Assembly (NCBI GenBank): GCA_964017145.1
Contig: OZ024846.1
Span: 3,162,001-3,226,000, forward strand
DNA length: 64,000 nucleotides
Direction of reading: 5' to 3'
Origin: Agrocybe praecox
Taxonomy: Eukaryota; Basidiomycota; Agaricomycetes; Agaricales; Agrocybaceae
The notes beneath the pieces were generated by a model that was given only the letters and a program-made list of their open reading frames with translations, was not told the origin of the DNA and did not search any database. Positions 45,450 through 56,500 of this stretch are shown here, piece by piece; positions within the stretch are counted from its first letter, which is position 1, and each line of letters starts with the position of its first letter. A program made the translations under genes and the position numbers.

Positions 45450-45645
45450 TCTATTTTCTTTTCATTTCTATTATAGTCTCAGCACTCTACTCACATTCAT
45501 ATCTTTCTTTTTTAGTTACTCACATATCATCTTACTACATCACATTACAGCACCTCGGTAAATTTTACTGTTGAACCAATTGGAATATCCCGAACACCTC
45601 AGTTCCGGTAAACCCAAGTGAAAACCTTTTTCACGTTGACATAAT

Positions 45646-45663
45646 TGGAGCCCACCGCGAGGG
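45646..45663 (+). promoter_or_regulatory. Possible primer-binding site of the outer element
   Basis: TGGAGCCCACCGCGAGGG starts with TGG, as expected for complement of a tRNA CCA end, a few bases after a CA that may close the LTR. The matching tRNA was not identified. Confidence 0.35.
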
Positions 45664-45698
45664 TGGTAAAATTTTACTTTGTGCTTTGTGAATAGTAT

Positions 45699-48600
45699 AT
45701 GATTTCCGAAGAATACAGGAACCCCATCAACATCTCCTCAGACGAAGAAGAAGACTTTATAGATTCAATCATATCCGAACCTTCTACTCCTACTCATGAA
45801 CTTCCTTCACATATCTTTGATTCCTATAGCCCTGCTATATCTTTCACTACACTTGGCATTGAAGATTCAGCCAGTTCAACAGAGCTCACTCACTCCTCTT
45901 TCACTTCAGATTCTCACATCTCTACCAGTAACCTTCTAGATTTTCCCATGATAATTGATTTAAGCACAGAAAACAACACACCTATTCCAATGACAACCTT
46001 ACCACCTAACAATTCATCTCCCCTTCCCATTCGTACTATCCCTAATCCACTACTGACTCTACCCCTACGAGGTGTAAAAGGATCTCCGGAGACATTTAAA
46101 GGAAAATATTCAGAAGTCAGCCGATTCATTAAACATTACAATCGCTTAATAGAACTACACAATGTGGTGACTGACAGTGACAAATGTGTGGGCATTTTAG
46201 AATATTGTTCTGAAAAAGTAAGAGACTTTATCCAATCAACACCGGAATTTCAGACACCCAGCTGGGTTCAATTGCAGGCCACTATCCTCAAATATTATGA
46301 TGCCGAAAAAGAGGAAACTCGATATACTCGGAAAGACATCATTGAATATACCAAGGAAGCCAGAAATAGATCTATGAAGACCATGGGAAACTGGAAGAAA
46401 TACTACCGAGAATATTTAGCTCAGGCCAATTTCCTCAAAAATCGAAGCGAGCTAACTGATACCGAATATCATGGATACTTCTTGTTTGGAGTCCCTAAAA
46501 AGATAAAGAAGGACTTGGAGGAACGATTACGCATACAGAACACAGATTTTGATACCACAAAGCCCTGGCCAATCGACAAAATAGCACGTGTGGCAGAAGA
46601 ATACTTCAAAAGAGGAAAATTCTCAGCAAAATGGCTTCAAGGTACCATCTTTGACTCAGAAGATGACTCAGAAGATTCAGAACTCAAAACTAGCTCCGAA
46701 TCGGAAGATAGTAGTTCAGATTCAGACTCCGAATATAGAAAACGACGCAAACGCTCTAGTCATAAGAAGAAGCGAAAATCTGACAAAAGGAGAGGAAAAG
46801 CTGTACCCCTATTGCGCGCTAGTCAATCAGAAGATGAGAGAACTCGAAAAATCATTGCACCACCTGAAGAAATAGAAGGATTAATTACCCAATTAAATTC
46901 TATGTCTATCAGTGATCCCAAATACGGGCCCACTTATTACAAGGTCATGCAGCTAGATAAACTAGGCATAGCAAGCCAGTGTATTATGAGAAAGCCCATG
47001 ACCAAAGTCTATATGGCACCTGCAAATACAACCTACACTAGTCCTGCGGATGCCTACTCTCGTAATGCTCCTCTTCGATTACCTACAACCTACCCAAACA
47101 ACATACCCTTGGGAGGATCACCATCCAATGTAGAAAGGGCTGCTGCCGCAACACGGGTGCCTAATGATTACAGATGTTTTGGATGCTTTGATCCAAACCA
47201 TAGGCTAGGAGAATGTCCTAAAATGAGGGGATATATTCAACAAGGCCTGATTACTTATGATAGGGACACTCGAAAATTCTACATGAATGGAGGGCAACCT
47301 TTATATCGTCGTCAAGACGAAAATCTCTCTGATACAGTACTTCGATTGTCCAACACCATAAATCGGGCACCCGCTAATCAAGTGAACTTCCTATCGTTAG
47401 CAACTCCTTCAGAACCGACCCTTGCAAGTGAAGTACAATCCTTCTATATTCAACACGAGAATGATTTCTATGATGATTATTCTGATGATGAAGAATATGT
47501 CCCTGCTTGGGAGCAATACGAAAGAAGTGAACGGAATTTAAACTTATTCACACAACTTCCAACAACAGACAGCGACTCTGATGAGGAACAAACCTATGCT
47601 ACATACCCAGTGGAACGAGGAGTAAAGAAAAGTAGACAAACTAGGAAAGAAAATCAGAATGTACCTACCAAGCCTACGAAACACACCTTTGATGGAGTAT
47701 GGCCTCCTCCTAGAACTTCAAACCATCCACGAAAATCCAAAGAAGAATCTCCTTCTCTCAAGTCACTACAGCCAGAAGCACCCAAAGTAGCCATGGACCG
47801 AACCAATATACAAGACCCCATACCTGTTGATGCTAGGAAAGTACGATTTCCTGAGGACATAACCATGAAGAACGAAACTCAAGACAAGGCACCTAAAGCT
47901 TCACAAAGAAAATTGGAGTCACAAACCTTCACTGAGGAGGAGAAAGTTAAACCTTCACCTCGACAATCTGAAATATCCTCGCAAATTAGCACTCGAGAAA
48001 TAGTTAATGAAATTCTGGATACTCGCATTCCTATTTCAGTACGATACCTCATTGGATCTTCACCTGAACTTAGTCGCACCATGAAAGAAATGATGAAAGT
48101 AAAGAATCCAACCAAAATCATTCAAGAAGTGGCAGCATTGGGTTCAGCAGTATTCAGTAATCACTTGGTACCGGAAATCGAGCAGAAAAACGAAGAGTTT
48201 TTAATTAAACTCAATCTAACATACAACGGACGACCTTTGACAGCAGTAATAGACACTGGATCTCAACTTAATGTGGTCAATAAGGAAATAGCGGAGGCAT
48301 ATTTTTCCTTGCCAGTTGATTTACAGCTCGCAACATACATGCAAGATGCAAATGGAGGGGAATCGAAACTGGAAGGATTGATAACACAAGTACCACTGAA
48401 ATGTGGTGGACTTGTTACCCACGCAAATATTTATGTGGGACCCAGTTCCTTACCTTTTGAGTTGTTGCTTGGGCGACCATGGCAGAAAGGCAACCGAATC
48501 ACGATTGATGAACGATCAAACAGAACTTACTTAATATTCAAAGACGCAACAAGTTTTGAACCCAAATTCGAAGTCAAAGTCATTCAAGAACCCATAAGAG

Positions 48601-50471
48601 ATAAGGCTCATCAGAATTACAAACAAGTCGGATCAATAACTATGGCTACAGAAAAACAAAAATACAACTACAAAGGAGAGATACTGGAGTTAGAAGAAGT
48701 TTTTAGAATAACCACGGAAACGCCCAAAGAAGAGCACTTACCCCAAGAGATAGCTAACATCCAGTCCTACTATGAGAAAGTAGACCCATTGTCAATGATA
48801 CGACACAGTTTGAACTTGTCAAACGAACTTCAAGAAGACCTTGAAGCCCGAGCACAACAAATGATAGGTTTGAAAAGGAAAGATATCAGTGCAAGTATGA
48901 TGGTCGAGATGTATCAACGTACCAATGAAACCATAGACACCACGAGCAAGAACGGTTCTGTCAGCGAAATTGCCGTTCCTCCGCAGTCCTTCGCATTGAC
49001 CAAAGAGGTCAAAGTAAATATTCGAGAGCAAGCTAACATGAAGGAAGCAACAACGAGCAACAACGAACAGATGGTGGCAAGAAAGAAGGGAGGGATAAGC
49101 CAAACCCTTCATCAGGAGTTAAAACGCACCATACAAATCCCTGCAAAATTAAGACATATTGGTAAAGCAGGAATTGGGCAGCATAGCGACGAGGAACCTG
49201 CATGCGGAAAATTCCCCAAAAATCTAGAGGAAAAACGGGCGTCAGTAAGCCAAGAAGAGAGAATAAAAGAGCCAGTACTCACAGAGAAAAGACCTCAGAA
49301 ATCACAACATCTACTACCCAACAATATTCAGCCAATTCGCACCATGTACAAGCTCAGAGTCATCAACCGCAACACAGAGCAGTTTGCAGCTGCTGCGATC
49401 ACTGCTGGGCACGTAACCCGAGGCCTAAGCGCATCGGCAGCAATGCCCGAGTTCCACGTTCCTCTTGACTTGACGACTAGCCGAGCGCACCTGGTGGGAG
49501 TTGGAAAGGACGAACAATCTGGATATGCATATAGCGAATTTGCCCTGCATGGAATACAACTTAGCACGGCTCAAGGAAATCAAACTTTGAGTACTCAAGG
49601 AAATGCTTACCTCCAGTTCGTCATAAGCCCCCAGAACCAAGATGCATGGGAGTACTTCAGCAAGTACTTACAGGATCCACGAACGATAGAAGGGTGGGAA
49701 GGACCTATGGCTCCTACGATACAGGTACGAAACTCAGTTCCGGTAACAGCCGAAATAGATTTGCTTACACAATCGCGGCAACAGTTATTGCCGGGGCCGG
49801 AATCCGTTCCGCCAGGACTTAGTAATATTATCAACGGCCTTCTTCAACCCGACGTTTCACCCACCGTCCAGTACTATCCCCAGACATCACACGCATTACT
49901 CACCAAACATGCCTCTCTATCCATACCACCCATCGAACCTCAATACTCCTCCGTGACCATCCTTGTTGAAGATGAGGATAGTATACACAAAGTTGTTCAA
50001 CAGGTCATTCAAGAACTACGCGGAGAGCAGCGAGAAGATAACGCTCAGAATAATGACCCCGATAAGAACACGAACGGCATACCAGAACCAAGGCAGTTCC
50101 ACGTGAACTTCGTAAGAACCACAACAACGCCGAGGCGAATAGGACCGTTGACTGAGGAAGAGGCTTTTAACCGCCGGAAGGCGCAGATGTGGGCAGGGAA
50201 GGATGATCAGTGCGTATTCGATATTCTTCACACTTCTATGATAACACAACCTGTTCCTCCTCCCCACATTGGGCACTCATCAGCATTACTTTCATGCTCG
50301 ACGCAACTAACGGCGCGAGCATCGGACATCTATCGCCATCAAACTCTGAAGCGATACGATTCATCCTTATTGCTGGGCTATGGACCCTTCTTTGTGGAAG
50401 AAACGGACACGGAGATTTCATATGGGTATCACATCTACCTTACTCCTCGACCGACCATGTACCAGCCATAG
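45699..50471 (+). CDS. Gag-protease polyprotein of an LTR-type element, without reverse transcriptase
   Basis: A single 1590-residue frame. Residues about 120-320 form a retrotransposon Gag-like helical region (SRFIKHYNRLIELHNVVTDS). A serine/acidic stretch and a basic NLS-like patch (RKRRKRSSHKKKRKSDKRRG) follow at about 330-370. A CCHC zinc knuckle (CFGCFDPNHRLGECP) lies near 491-505, and a retropepsin domain has AVIDTGSQLNVV near 850 and LLLGRPWQKGNRITID near 925. The last 650 residues have no recognised domain and no RT, RNase H or integrase motif. The protein presumably forms particles and self-cleaves. Lacking polymerase, the element would need enzymes in trans. The stop codon lies 27 bp before the 449-bp inverted repeat, so a later insertion has separated it from the ORF at 61337. 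Confidence 0.75.
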   Translation: MISEEYRNPINISSDEEEDFIDSIISEPSTPTHELPSHIFDSYSPAISFTTLGIEDSASSTELTHSSFTSDSHISTSNLLDFPMIIDLSTENNTPIPMTTLPPNNSSPLPIRTIPNPLLTLPLRGVKGSPETFKGKYSEVSRFIKHYNRLIELHNVVTDSDKCVGILEYCSEKVRDFIQSTPEFQTPSWVQLQATILKYYDAEKEETRYTRKDIIEYTKEARNRSMKTMGNWKKYYREYLAQANFLKNRSELTDTEYHGYFLFGVPKKIKKDLEERLRIQNTDFDTTKPWPIDKIARVAEEYFKRGKFSAKWLQGTIFDSEDDSEDSELKTSSESEDSSSDSDSEYRKRRKRSSHKKKRKSDKRRGKAVPLLRASQSEDERTRKIIAPPEEIEGLITQLNSMSISDPKYGPTYYKVMQLDKLGIASQCIMRKPMTKVYMAPANTTYTSPADAYSRNAPLRLPTTYPNNIPLGGSPSNVERAAAATRVPNDYRCFGCFDPNHRLGECPKMRGYIQQGLITYDRDTRKFYMNGGQPLYRRQDENLSDTVLRLSNTINRAPANQVNFLSLATPSEPTLASEVQSFYIQHENDFYDDYSDDEEYVPAWEQYERSERNLNLFTQLPTTDSDSDEEQTYATYPVERGVKKSRQTRKENQNVPTKPTKHTFDGVWPPPRTSNHPRKSKEESPSLKSLQPEAPKVAMDRTNIQDPIPVDARKVRFPEDITMKNETQDKAPKASQRKLESQTFTEEEKVKPSPRQSEISSQISTREIVNEILDTRIPISVRYLIGSSPELSRTMKEMMKVKNPTKIIQEVAALGSAVFSNHLVPEIEQKNEEFLIKLNLTYNGRPLTAVIDTGSQLNVVNKEIAEAYFSLPVDLQLATYMQDANGGESKLEGLITQVPLKCGGLVTHANIYVGPSSLPFELLLGRPWQKGNRITIDERSNRTYLIFKDATSFEPKFEVKVIQEPIRDKAHQNYKQVGSITMATEKQKYNYKGEILELEEVFRITTETPKEEHLPQEIANIQSYYEKVDPLSMIRHSLNLSNELQEDLEARAQQMIGLKRKDISASMMVEMYQRTNETIDTTSKNGSVSEIAVPPQSFALTKEVKVNIREQANMKEATTSNNEQMVARKKGGISQTLHQELKRTIQIPAKLRHIGKAGIGQHSDEEPACGKFPKNLEEKRASVSQEERIKEPVLTEKRPQKSQHLLPNNIQPIRTMYKLRVINRNTEQFAAAAITAGHVTRGLSASAAMPEFHVPLDLTTSRAHLVGVGKDEQSGYAYSEFALHGIQLSTAQGNQTLSTQGNAYLQFVISPQNQDAWEYFSKYLQDPRTIEGWEGPMAPTIQVRNSVPVTAEIDLLTQSRQQLLPGPESVPPGLSNIINGLLQPDVSPTVQYYPQTSHALLTKHASLSIPPIEPQYSSVTILVEDEDSIHKVVQQVIQELRGEQREDNAQNNDPDKNTNGIPEPRQFHVNFVRTTTTPRRIGPLTEEEAFNRRKAQMWAGKDDQCVFDILHTSMITQPVPPPHIGHSSALLSCSTQLTARASDIYRHQTLKRYDSSLLLGYGPFFVEETDTEISYGYHIYLTPRPTMYQP

Positions 50472-50498
50472 CAGCTAGAATTCTATATCAAATATAGG

Positions 50499-50947
50499 CA
50501 GTTTCCTAACCTACGTGATACATCAAGGTAGCCAGTTTGCTACCTGCCTCTTTCGGACACCCCACCTCTGAGGGAGAGACACTGCCGGGGCTGCCGGGGC
50601 TGCTCACAGTGGGCGGGCACAGGTAAACACCTGTAAACAACGCAGGAAACAGTGCCCCCGAGGTGCCCGCCGCTGTAATTGGGCTCCTGCGCTGCGTCGG
50701 GCGTCGTTCAGGGCCCCGAACAAGCTCAAATATGTTTCTAGAATATAATTACATTATTCCTCACCCTTTGCGCCATCAAAAGAGGGCGGGACGGGATGGA
50801 TCGCAAAACATAAAAGTGGATGACATGTTATTTATAGCTTATTTTGTTAATTTCGGGCGTTGCACTATTTTTACCTTTGATATCATCATTTCTCGTCCTA
50901 TATTTACTTTGCATACATTATGTCCTAGGTCCGGATTAGATTAGATA
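50499..50947 (+). repeat. Left arm of the 449-bp inverted repeat
   Basis: The outer end begins CAGTTTCC and the inner end stops at TTAGATA. The first half is GC-rich (CTGCCGGGGCTGCCGGGGCT) and the second AT-rich. The 93-codon ORF inside it is an identical passenger in both arms and is not called. Confidence 0.85.
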
Positions 50948-50980
50948 GCCCAAAAAAACACTTGCGAATTTTTTTTGGGC
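50948..50980. repeat. Hairpin at the inner edge of the left arm
   Basis: GCCCAAAAAAA and TTTTTTTGGGC pair perfectly (11 bp) around an 11-base loop. There is no counterpart at the right arm. Confidence 0.6.
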
Positions 50981-51189
50981 GGTACTTCTATATTCGGCAG
51001 TTATTGCCGTTTGTGGCACATCTCTGGCACGACATACATAAAAATAAAATAAACATTGTATTTCGTAAACTATGCTAATTTACAGTGATGGCGTATGTGC
51101 TAAATACTAACTAATATGTCAAAGGAACGACGTCGGACCACACGATGGCAAGGAAAAGGAAAATAATAACGAGCGTGCTCGTCATTCGA

Positions 51190-51745
51190 TGTCCTCATCC
51201 CCAGTCGTGTCCCTACTCGTCCTCGTACCCGCTCGTCCTCGTCCTCGCCATCGTCCATACTCCCGTGGCTGCTCTCCATAGCTTGATGATACGGGCAGTG
51301 GGAATGTCGGTGTTGGTAGGGTTGGCAACGGTGGTGGAGATCGGAGGAACGATGGTGGGCAATAGGGACGAGCATCACCCACGTCCGTGCAGTGAGAGAG
51401 GGGCAAGGTGTGGGGTGTGCTGGCAATTGCGGTGGCTCGTAGTCGTGCGTTGTTCGCCCAGATAATGGTCGTCGTGGTAACGATGGTCGCGGTCGTGGTG
51501 CAGGCGATGGTGGTGTTGGTCACAGAGGTCGTGGTCGTAGTGGTGATGACGTTGGTCGTGGTGGTTGTGACGATGGTGTTCGTGAAGGTGCAGGCGGTGA
51601 TGGTGTTGGCCATAGAGGTGGTCGTGGTGACGATGGTCGTGGTCGTGGGGCAGGCGGTCGTGGTCGTGGTTGTAGAGATGGTGTTGGTGTTGGTTATAGA
51701 GGTGGTTGTGGTCGTGATGACGGTGGTCGTGGTCGTAAAGGTGGT
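51190..51745. repeat. GTGGTCGTGGT-type minisatellite, left part
   Basis: Degenerate short repeats based on GTCGTGGT/GGTGATG fill about 51430-51745, preceded by CTCGTCCTCGTC-type repeats. ORFs here read as valine-rich on one strand and histidine/threonine-rich on the other, which is a product of the repeat and not evidence of coding. The chromovirus inserted into it. Confidence 0.7.
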
Positions 51746-52123
51746 TGTTACGACACAAGCCGTTTCGTATGTGTACAACTCCCAGAGTTTACACCGAAGA
51801 AGGCTATAGTCGTAGGTTCTTAGTTCTTCGTTCGAGTTTCGAGTAATGAAACTGTAGTATTCTCAAGAACTAGTTAAAGAACAAGAGAGCGTCGTACTAC
51901 GTATTTATAATAAGGAGACATGCGTAAAGAGCACCGTAAAGGTGCGGTAATCGTTCGGAGAGAATGAGGAAAACGTTCATAGAAAATGTGGAAAGAGCAT
52001 TGTAACAATGCGGCGATCGATCGGTAAGAAACACACCGTGAAGGCGTGGTAGTCGTTCGGTAAGAGTGAGGCAGTAATGAAAAGAGTAATGAAAAGAATC
52101 GGCCAGCGTGTGTGTTCGTAACA
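51746..52123 (-). repeat. 3' LTR of the chromovirus
   Basis: It is 378 bp, bounded by TGTTACG and CGTAACA, and appears identical to the copy at 58406-58783. In element orientation it is the downstream LTR, next to the polypurine tract. Confidence 0.95.
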
Positions 52124-52158
52124 TTACCCCCGTTCTAGATCGAAGATTCTAGATTCGA

Positions 52159-53534
52159 TTAGAATTGTTGAGATTGGTAGGGACAATCTCGTCTGAGATG
52201 TCCTGTTCGACGGCAGTTGTAGCATGTCGGGGTTGCGTTTCTTCTGGGTCGAGGTCGGAGGGTATATGGGTGGGGCAGTCCTCGAAGTTGTCGGGGACCG
52301 TTTGGTGGTACAATGGTTTGTCGTGGTTCGGAAGGTCGTCGATTCTGTTGTCGTCGAGGTAAGTAAGGTGGAGGAAGTTCGTTGTCGATTCTTGGGGTTG
52401 GTTCTGTTCGGGTTTCGTTGCTATGTGTTCCTGTTGCGTCGGAGCCTTCGTGGCTGGGGAATAAAATGTGAAGGAATTGTCGATGATTTACTGGGGGGTG
52501 ATTAGAGGTTTCTGGGAGTCCTGCTAGTCGTTGAAAGGTTCTGAGATTGAGGACGGAGGGGTTTGGTTCTGATTGTCTTTGTGGTTCGTCGGGTTCTTCA
52601 TTGTGTTGGTCAACGACGATGAAGGGGACGGAAGGCGTTCGGCTAGGGTTCGGGTCGGGAGTTTCTTCGTTGGTGGCTTCTTTCGGGGGTGTTCGTACGT
52701 AGATGTCAGTGTCGTCGTCTGGAGTAGGTTCTCTGGTATCCGGAAAGGTGATGGGGTTTGTCGGATGTCCGGGTGGATAAGGAGAAGGTACGTTTCCTCG
52801 GATTGGTCGATGTTCGTTGGCGTAATAGGTTCTTCGTTGTTCCCAGAAGTTCTGGGTGTGATTGCCTAGTCCTTCCCAACAGAGGGCGTCGAGACGGAGG
52901 GCGGCGAGTCTTCGGAGTTCGTTTAGGTGTTTCGTTTGTTGATGAATTTCGTTCTCGATGTCGAGGAGGGTGGCAAGAGAGTCGTTATATCGGCCCAAGG
53001 GGGCGACTAGGTTAAAAAGTGTCTGTCGGTCAAGGAAGTTCTGAGAAGAATGATGGAATTCGGTGTAACCGATGATGAAGTCGTTCTGAGCGTTTTGTTG
53101 GGGCATGGTAAGATCGGGAGGATGATTCAGTAGTAAAGCAGGTGTCGTCGATAGTGGGTTCGGTTCTGGGTTGTAAAGACAGGAATCATCCTGCTTATAT
53201 GTTCTTCTTTGATTGATTCGAGTTTGGGTGTGAACTTCTTGAATAGGATTCTTCGATTCTTTCGTTTGCAAGGAGGTGGGGGAGGAAATTCCTTGTCGAA
53301 CGTCAGGCTGGTTTGCCTTGCTCTGTACGTGCGGTGAAATGTCTGTGTCATCGTGATCCAATCGGAGAGGAGGGTGGAAGGTTTAAATGAAAAAGGGTCA
53401 TCTTCCAGTTGTTCGTGAAACAGTGATAGATTTTTGAGGTTCAGTTTGGCGTGCATGGTGGGTGCGTGTAATAGTTCGAGGTGGGGTGTTCGTTTAACGA
53501 GTGACTGGAAGTCCATTTCGTCGTTGGTATTCAT
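52159..53534 (-). CDS. Post-pol ORF of the chromovirus with C-terminal zinc knuckle
   Basis: Two overlapping minus-strand frames follow pol. One (53127-53534, start MNTNDEMDFQSLVKRT) begins inside the pol 3' end and reads 135 residues. The other (52159-53361, start MDHDDTDI) reads 400 residues to CYNCRRTGHLRRDCPYQSQQ, a CCHC zinc knuckle of the Gag type. Its middle is rich in Pro, Arg and Asp with one helical block (FHHSSQNFLDRQTLFNLVAP). Either the two are separate genes, or splicing or a frameshift links them; no convincing junction was found. An ORF in the env position with a nucleic-acid-binding knuckle is unusual; it may be a duplicated Gag-like or accessory RNA-binding protein. No membrane segment is present, so it is not an envelope. 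Confidence 0.6.
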
Positions 53535-56500
53535 TCAAAATCTTTCGTCCGGTTGATCCGAACATTTCTTGGGGTTCCCACGAGTTATTGCTGACGGAGT
53601 AACCGGCCCATTTGACGAGGTATTTATATTTTTGGGGTCTTCCTTTCTGGGGTCGTCCTTGTTTCCGGTGTGATTTGATCGATTCGATTTCGTAATGTTC
53701 TTCTTTGTTAATGATTTCCGGGGGTGGTTCCGGGAAATTGGGTCCGTAGGTTTCGTTCTCGGTATAGGGCATGAGGAGGGAGGCGTGAAATACGTCGTGA
53801 ATCCTCCAGTTCTTTGGTAGTTCGAGTTTGAAGGACAGGGGTCCTTTAATTTCCGTGATCTTGAAAGGTCCTTCTCTCTTCGGTGAGAGTTTCTTGTTGC
53901 TTCGTGTCTTTAGGTTTCTAGAGTCAAGCCAGACCTTCTGTCCGAGTTTGAAGGTAACCGGTTTTCCTTTCCTTCTGGCAAGCATTCGTGCTCGTGCTAG
54001 TTCGTGTGCCGCGTGGGCTTCTTCTCGATCTCGTGTGAGGTTCTTCAATCTTTCTTCCACGGAGGGAAACTTCGTGTTTTCGAAGGTCGTTGGTATGGCT
54101 AAGGGTTCAATCCCTAACATGAGGGCAAACGGTGACTTCTGTCTGTCCGAGTGTCGTCTGTCGTTGTGCGTGAATTCAAGAGTGGGAAGGGCATCCTTCC
54201 ACGTTTCGGGGTTCGCAGAACAAAATATTGCGATATACGCTTCGATTTCTTGATTAAATCTTTCAGTGGTTCCATCGGCTTGTGGATGATAGGCGGTCGT
54301 TAGTTTTGATTCAATTCCTAATTGTTTTAGGAGTTCTCTGAATGCTTTTGCGGCGAATTGTGGTCCTCTATCAGAGATCATTGAATCTGGCAGTCCAAAT
54401 CGTTTGTAGAGGTTTTCGATTAGGAGTTTTCCTGCTCCTTCTTCTGTCAAGGTTTTCGAACAGGGGATGAAAATTGCCCCTTTTGTAAGTCCGTGGTCCA
54501 CCACGGATAAGATTGAGTCGTGTCCGTCGATTTCGGGTAAATCGGTGATCATGTCCATTGAGCAGTTGGCGAATGGTCTGTCAGATTTCGCGCCTTTGAT
54601 GGGTTGGAAGGCAGGTTTCGTCGGGTTCCTGTTAATCTTGAACTGTTGACAAGGTCCGCATCCTTTTACGTAGTTCTTTACAAACATACGCATTCCGGGC
54701 CACCAATAATATTTTCTGATGGCGTTAAAGGTTTCTATTTCTCCGGGGTGTCCGGCGGTCATCGTATCGTGGTAACTCTTCACGATAGTTCTTCTGAGTT
54801 CTGCGTCATTGGGAATATAGTTTTTCCCTTGGTAGAAGAGTATATTCTTTCCCTGAAAGTCTTCTACCGTCCAATCGGCGAGTTTGTCGTGGAGTTCGGT
54901 CGGTCCGTTTTCTAGTAAGAGCTTGATTGCGTTGGCGGCGTCGAGGTCGAGTTTGTCTGAGTTTGCAATCTTTTCTTGGAGTTCAGTGTCGATTAAGTTG
55001 ATGAACAAGTCTTCAGAAAGAAGGATTTTGTTTTCGTTATCGTGGTCTTCTTCGGGGCATAAATCTGGTCTTCTGGATAGTGCGTCAGATTGTATCATCT
55101 TCGTTCCTGGGGTATGTACGAGTTTGATGTTGAATTCTGAGAGGTATAGGGACCAGCGTGCTTGTCTTCTGTTCAGTTTCTGGGCGCTTCTGAAATATGT
55201 TAGGTTTTTGTGGTCAGATAGAATGGTCATTTCGAAGGGAGATCCTTGGATATAATGTCTCCATTCCTGTAGGGCTCGGATGATCGCTAAAAGTTCTCTG
55301 TCGTATATTTCGTAGTTCCGTTCGGGTTCGTTAAAGGTCTTTGATATGAAGGCGCAAGGATGGCGGCTTCCGTTGCTGTCTAACTGGGTGAGGACTGCTC
55401 CGGATGCATATTTTGATGCGTCAGATTCAATCTGGAAAGGCTTCGTGGTGTCGGGCATCATTAGAACGGGTTCTTCGGTGAATTTCTGTTTAAGGGAATC
55501 GAACGCTTTCTGAGCGTTATCATTCCAAAGGAAGGATTTCCCTTTCTGGAGAAGTTCGTTTAGAGGTTTGGCGAGGTCTGAATATCTTCGGATGAATTTT
55601 CTGTAAAAGTTTCCGAATCCTAAGAAGGATCGTACTTGTTTTACGGTTTTCGGGACCGGCCATTCGCTGATTCCTTTTAGTTTTGTTGGATCCATAGAGA
55701 TCTTTCCTTCTTCGATGATCATTCCTAGATAGTCGATCTTGGTCTTCTCGAACTCGCATTTCTCGGGTTTAAGGAAGAGATCGTTTTCTTGAAGGCGTTG
55801 GAGCACTTTTCGGGTGATTTCGTCGAGTTTCTTTTTGTCTTTCGCAAAAATGAGAATGTCGTCCATGTAGACTACGATTAGTCCTTCGGAAATCATGTCT
55901 TTGAAGATGTGATCCATCATTGCTTGGAATGTAGCTGGGGAATTACACATTCCAAAGAACATGACAGTGGGTTCGAATAGTCCACGATTTGTTTTGAAAG
56001 CGGCTTTCCATTCATCTCCCTTTTTGATTCGAATGTTATTGTATCCCCATCGAACATCCATTTTGGTGAAGAATTTAGCTCCTTTGAGCTTGTCCAGTAG
56101 TTCGGAAATGAGGGGTAAAGGGTACGCGTTTTTGACGGTCCATTCGTTCAGGTATCGATAGTCTTGGCAAGGTCTCAGTTTTCCGTCTTTCTTTGATACG
56201 AAGAAAAATGGTGAGGCCATCGGTGATTTTGACGGCCGAATGTATCCTTTGGCCAATTGTTCGTCTAAGAAAGAGTCCAATTCTTTCGTTTCTTGTGGAG
56301 TTAGGTTGTATGATTTGAAGGACTTGGGTTCGAATCCTTCCTTCATCTCGATTTTATGATCCCAGGGTTTCGAGGTGGGGAACCGATTTGAGGCTTCCTC
56401 ATCGAACACTTTGAGAAATTCGTGGAATTGTTTCGGGACGATTTCCCTTGTTGGTTTCTTTATCTTGACTTCTTCGTGCTTCTGTGCGAGGGTTTGGGAA

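Larger units (their letters stand above)
44377..45641 (+). mobile_element. Probable 5' LTR/leader of the outer Gag-protease element
   Basis: A TATA box (TATAAATA, about 44691) is followed by a long non-coding stretch with two ordered repeat systems. It ends GACA just before a primer-site-like sequence at 45646, and the Gag ORF starts 50 bp later. The right LTR is not inside the window, so LTR boundaries cannot be confirmed; the left end is a guess from a TTGAGAAGG start. GTGAAAA-CCT-TTTTCAC (45618-45634) is a short hairpin near the presumed 3' end. Confidence 0.4.

Noticed and set aside
50663..50944. 93-codon ORF identical to one at 60854-61135
   Set aside because: The identity comes from the 449-bp inverted repeat in which both lie; no domain or start context supports a protein.
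51182..51809. Long valine-rich (plus) and threonine/histidine-rich (minus) ORFs
   Set aside because: They are by-products of GTCGTGGT-type simple repeats that are open in several frames.
52165..53015. Plus-strand ORFs antisense to the chromovirus extra ORF
   Set aside because: Shadow frames of a biased (Pro/Arg-rich) minus-strand coding region.
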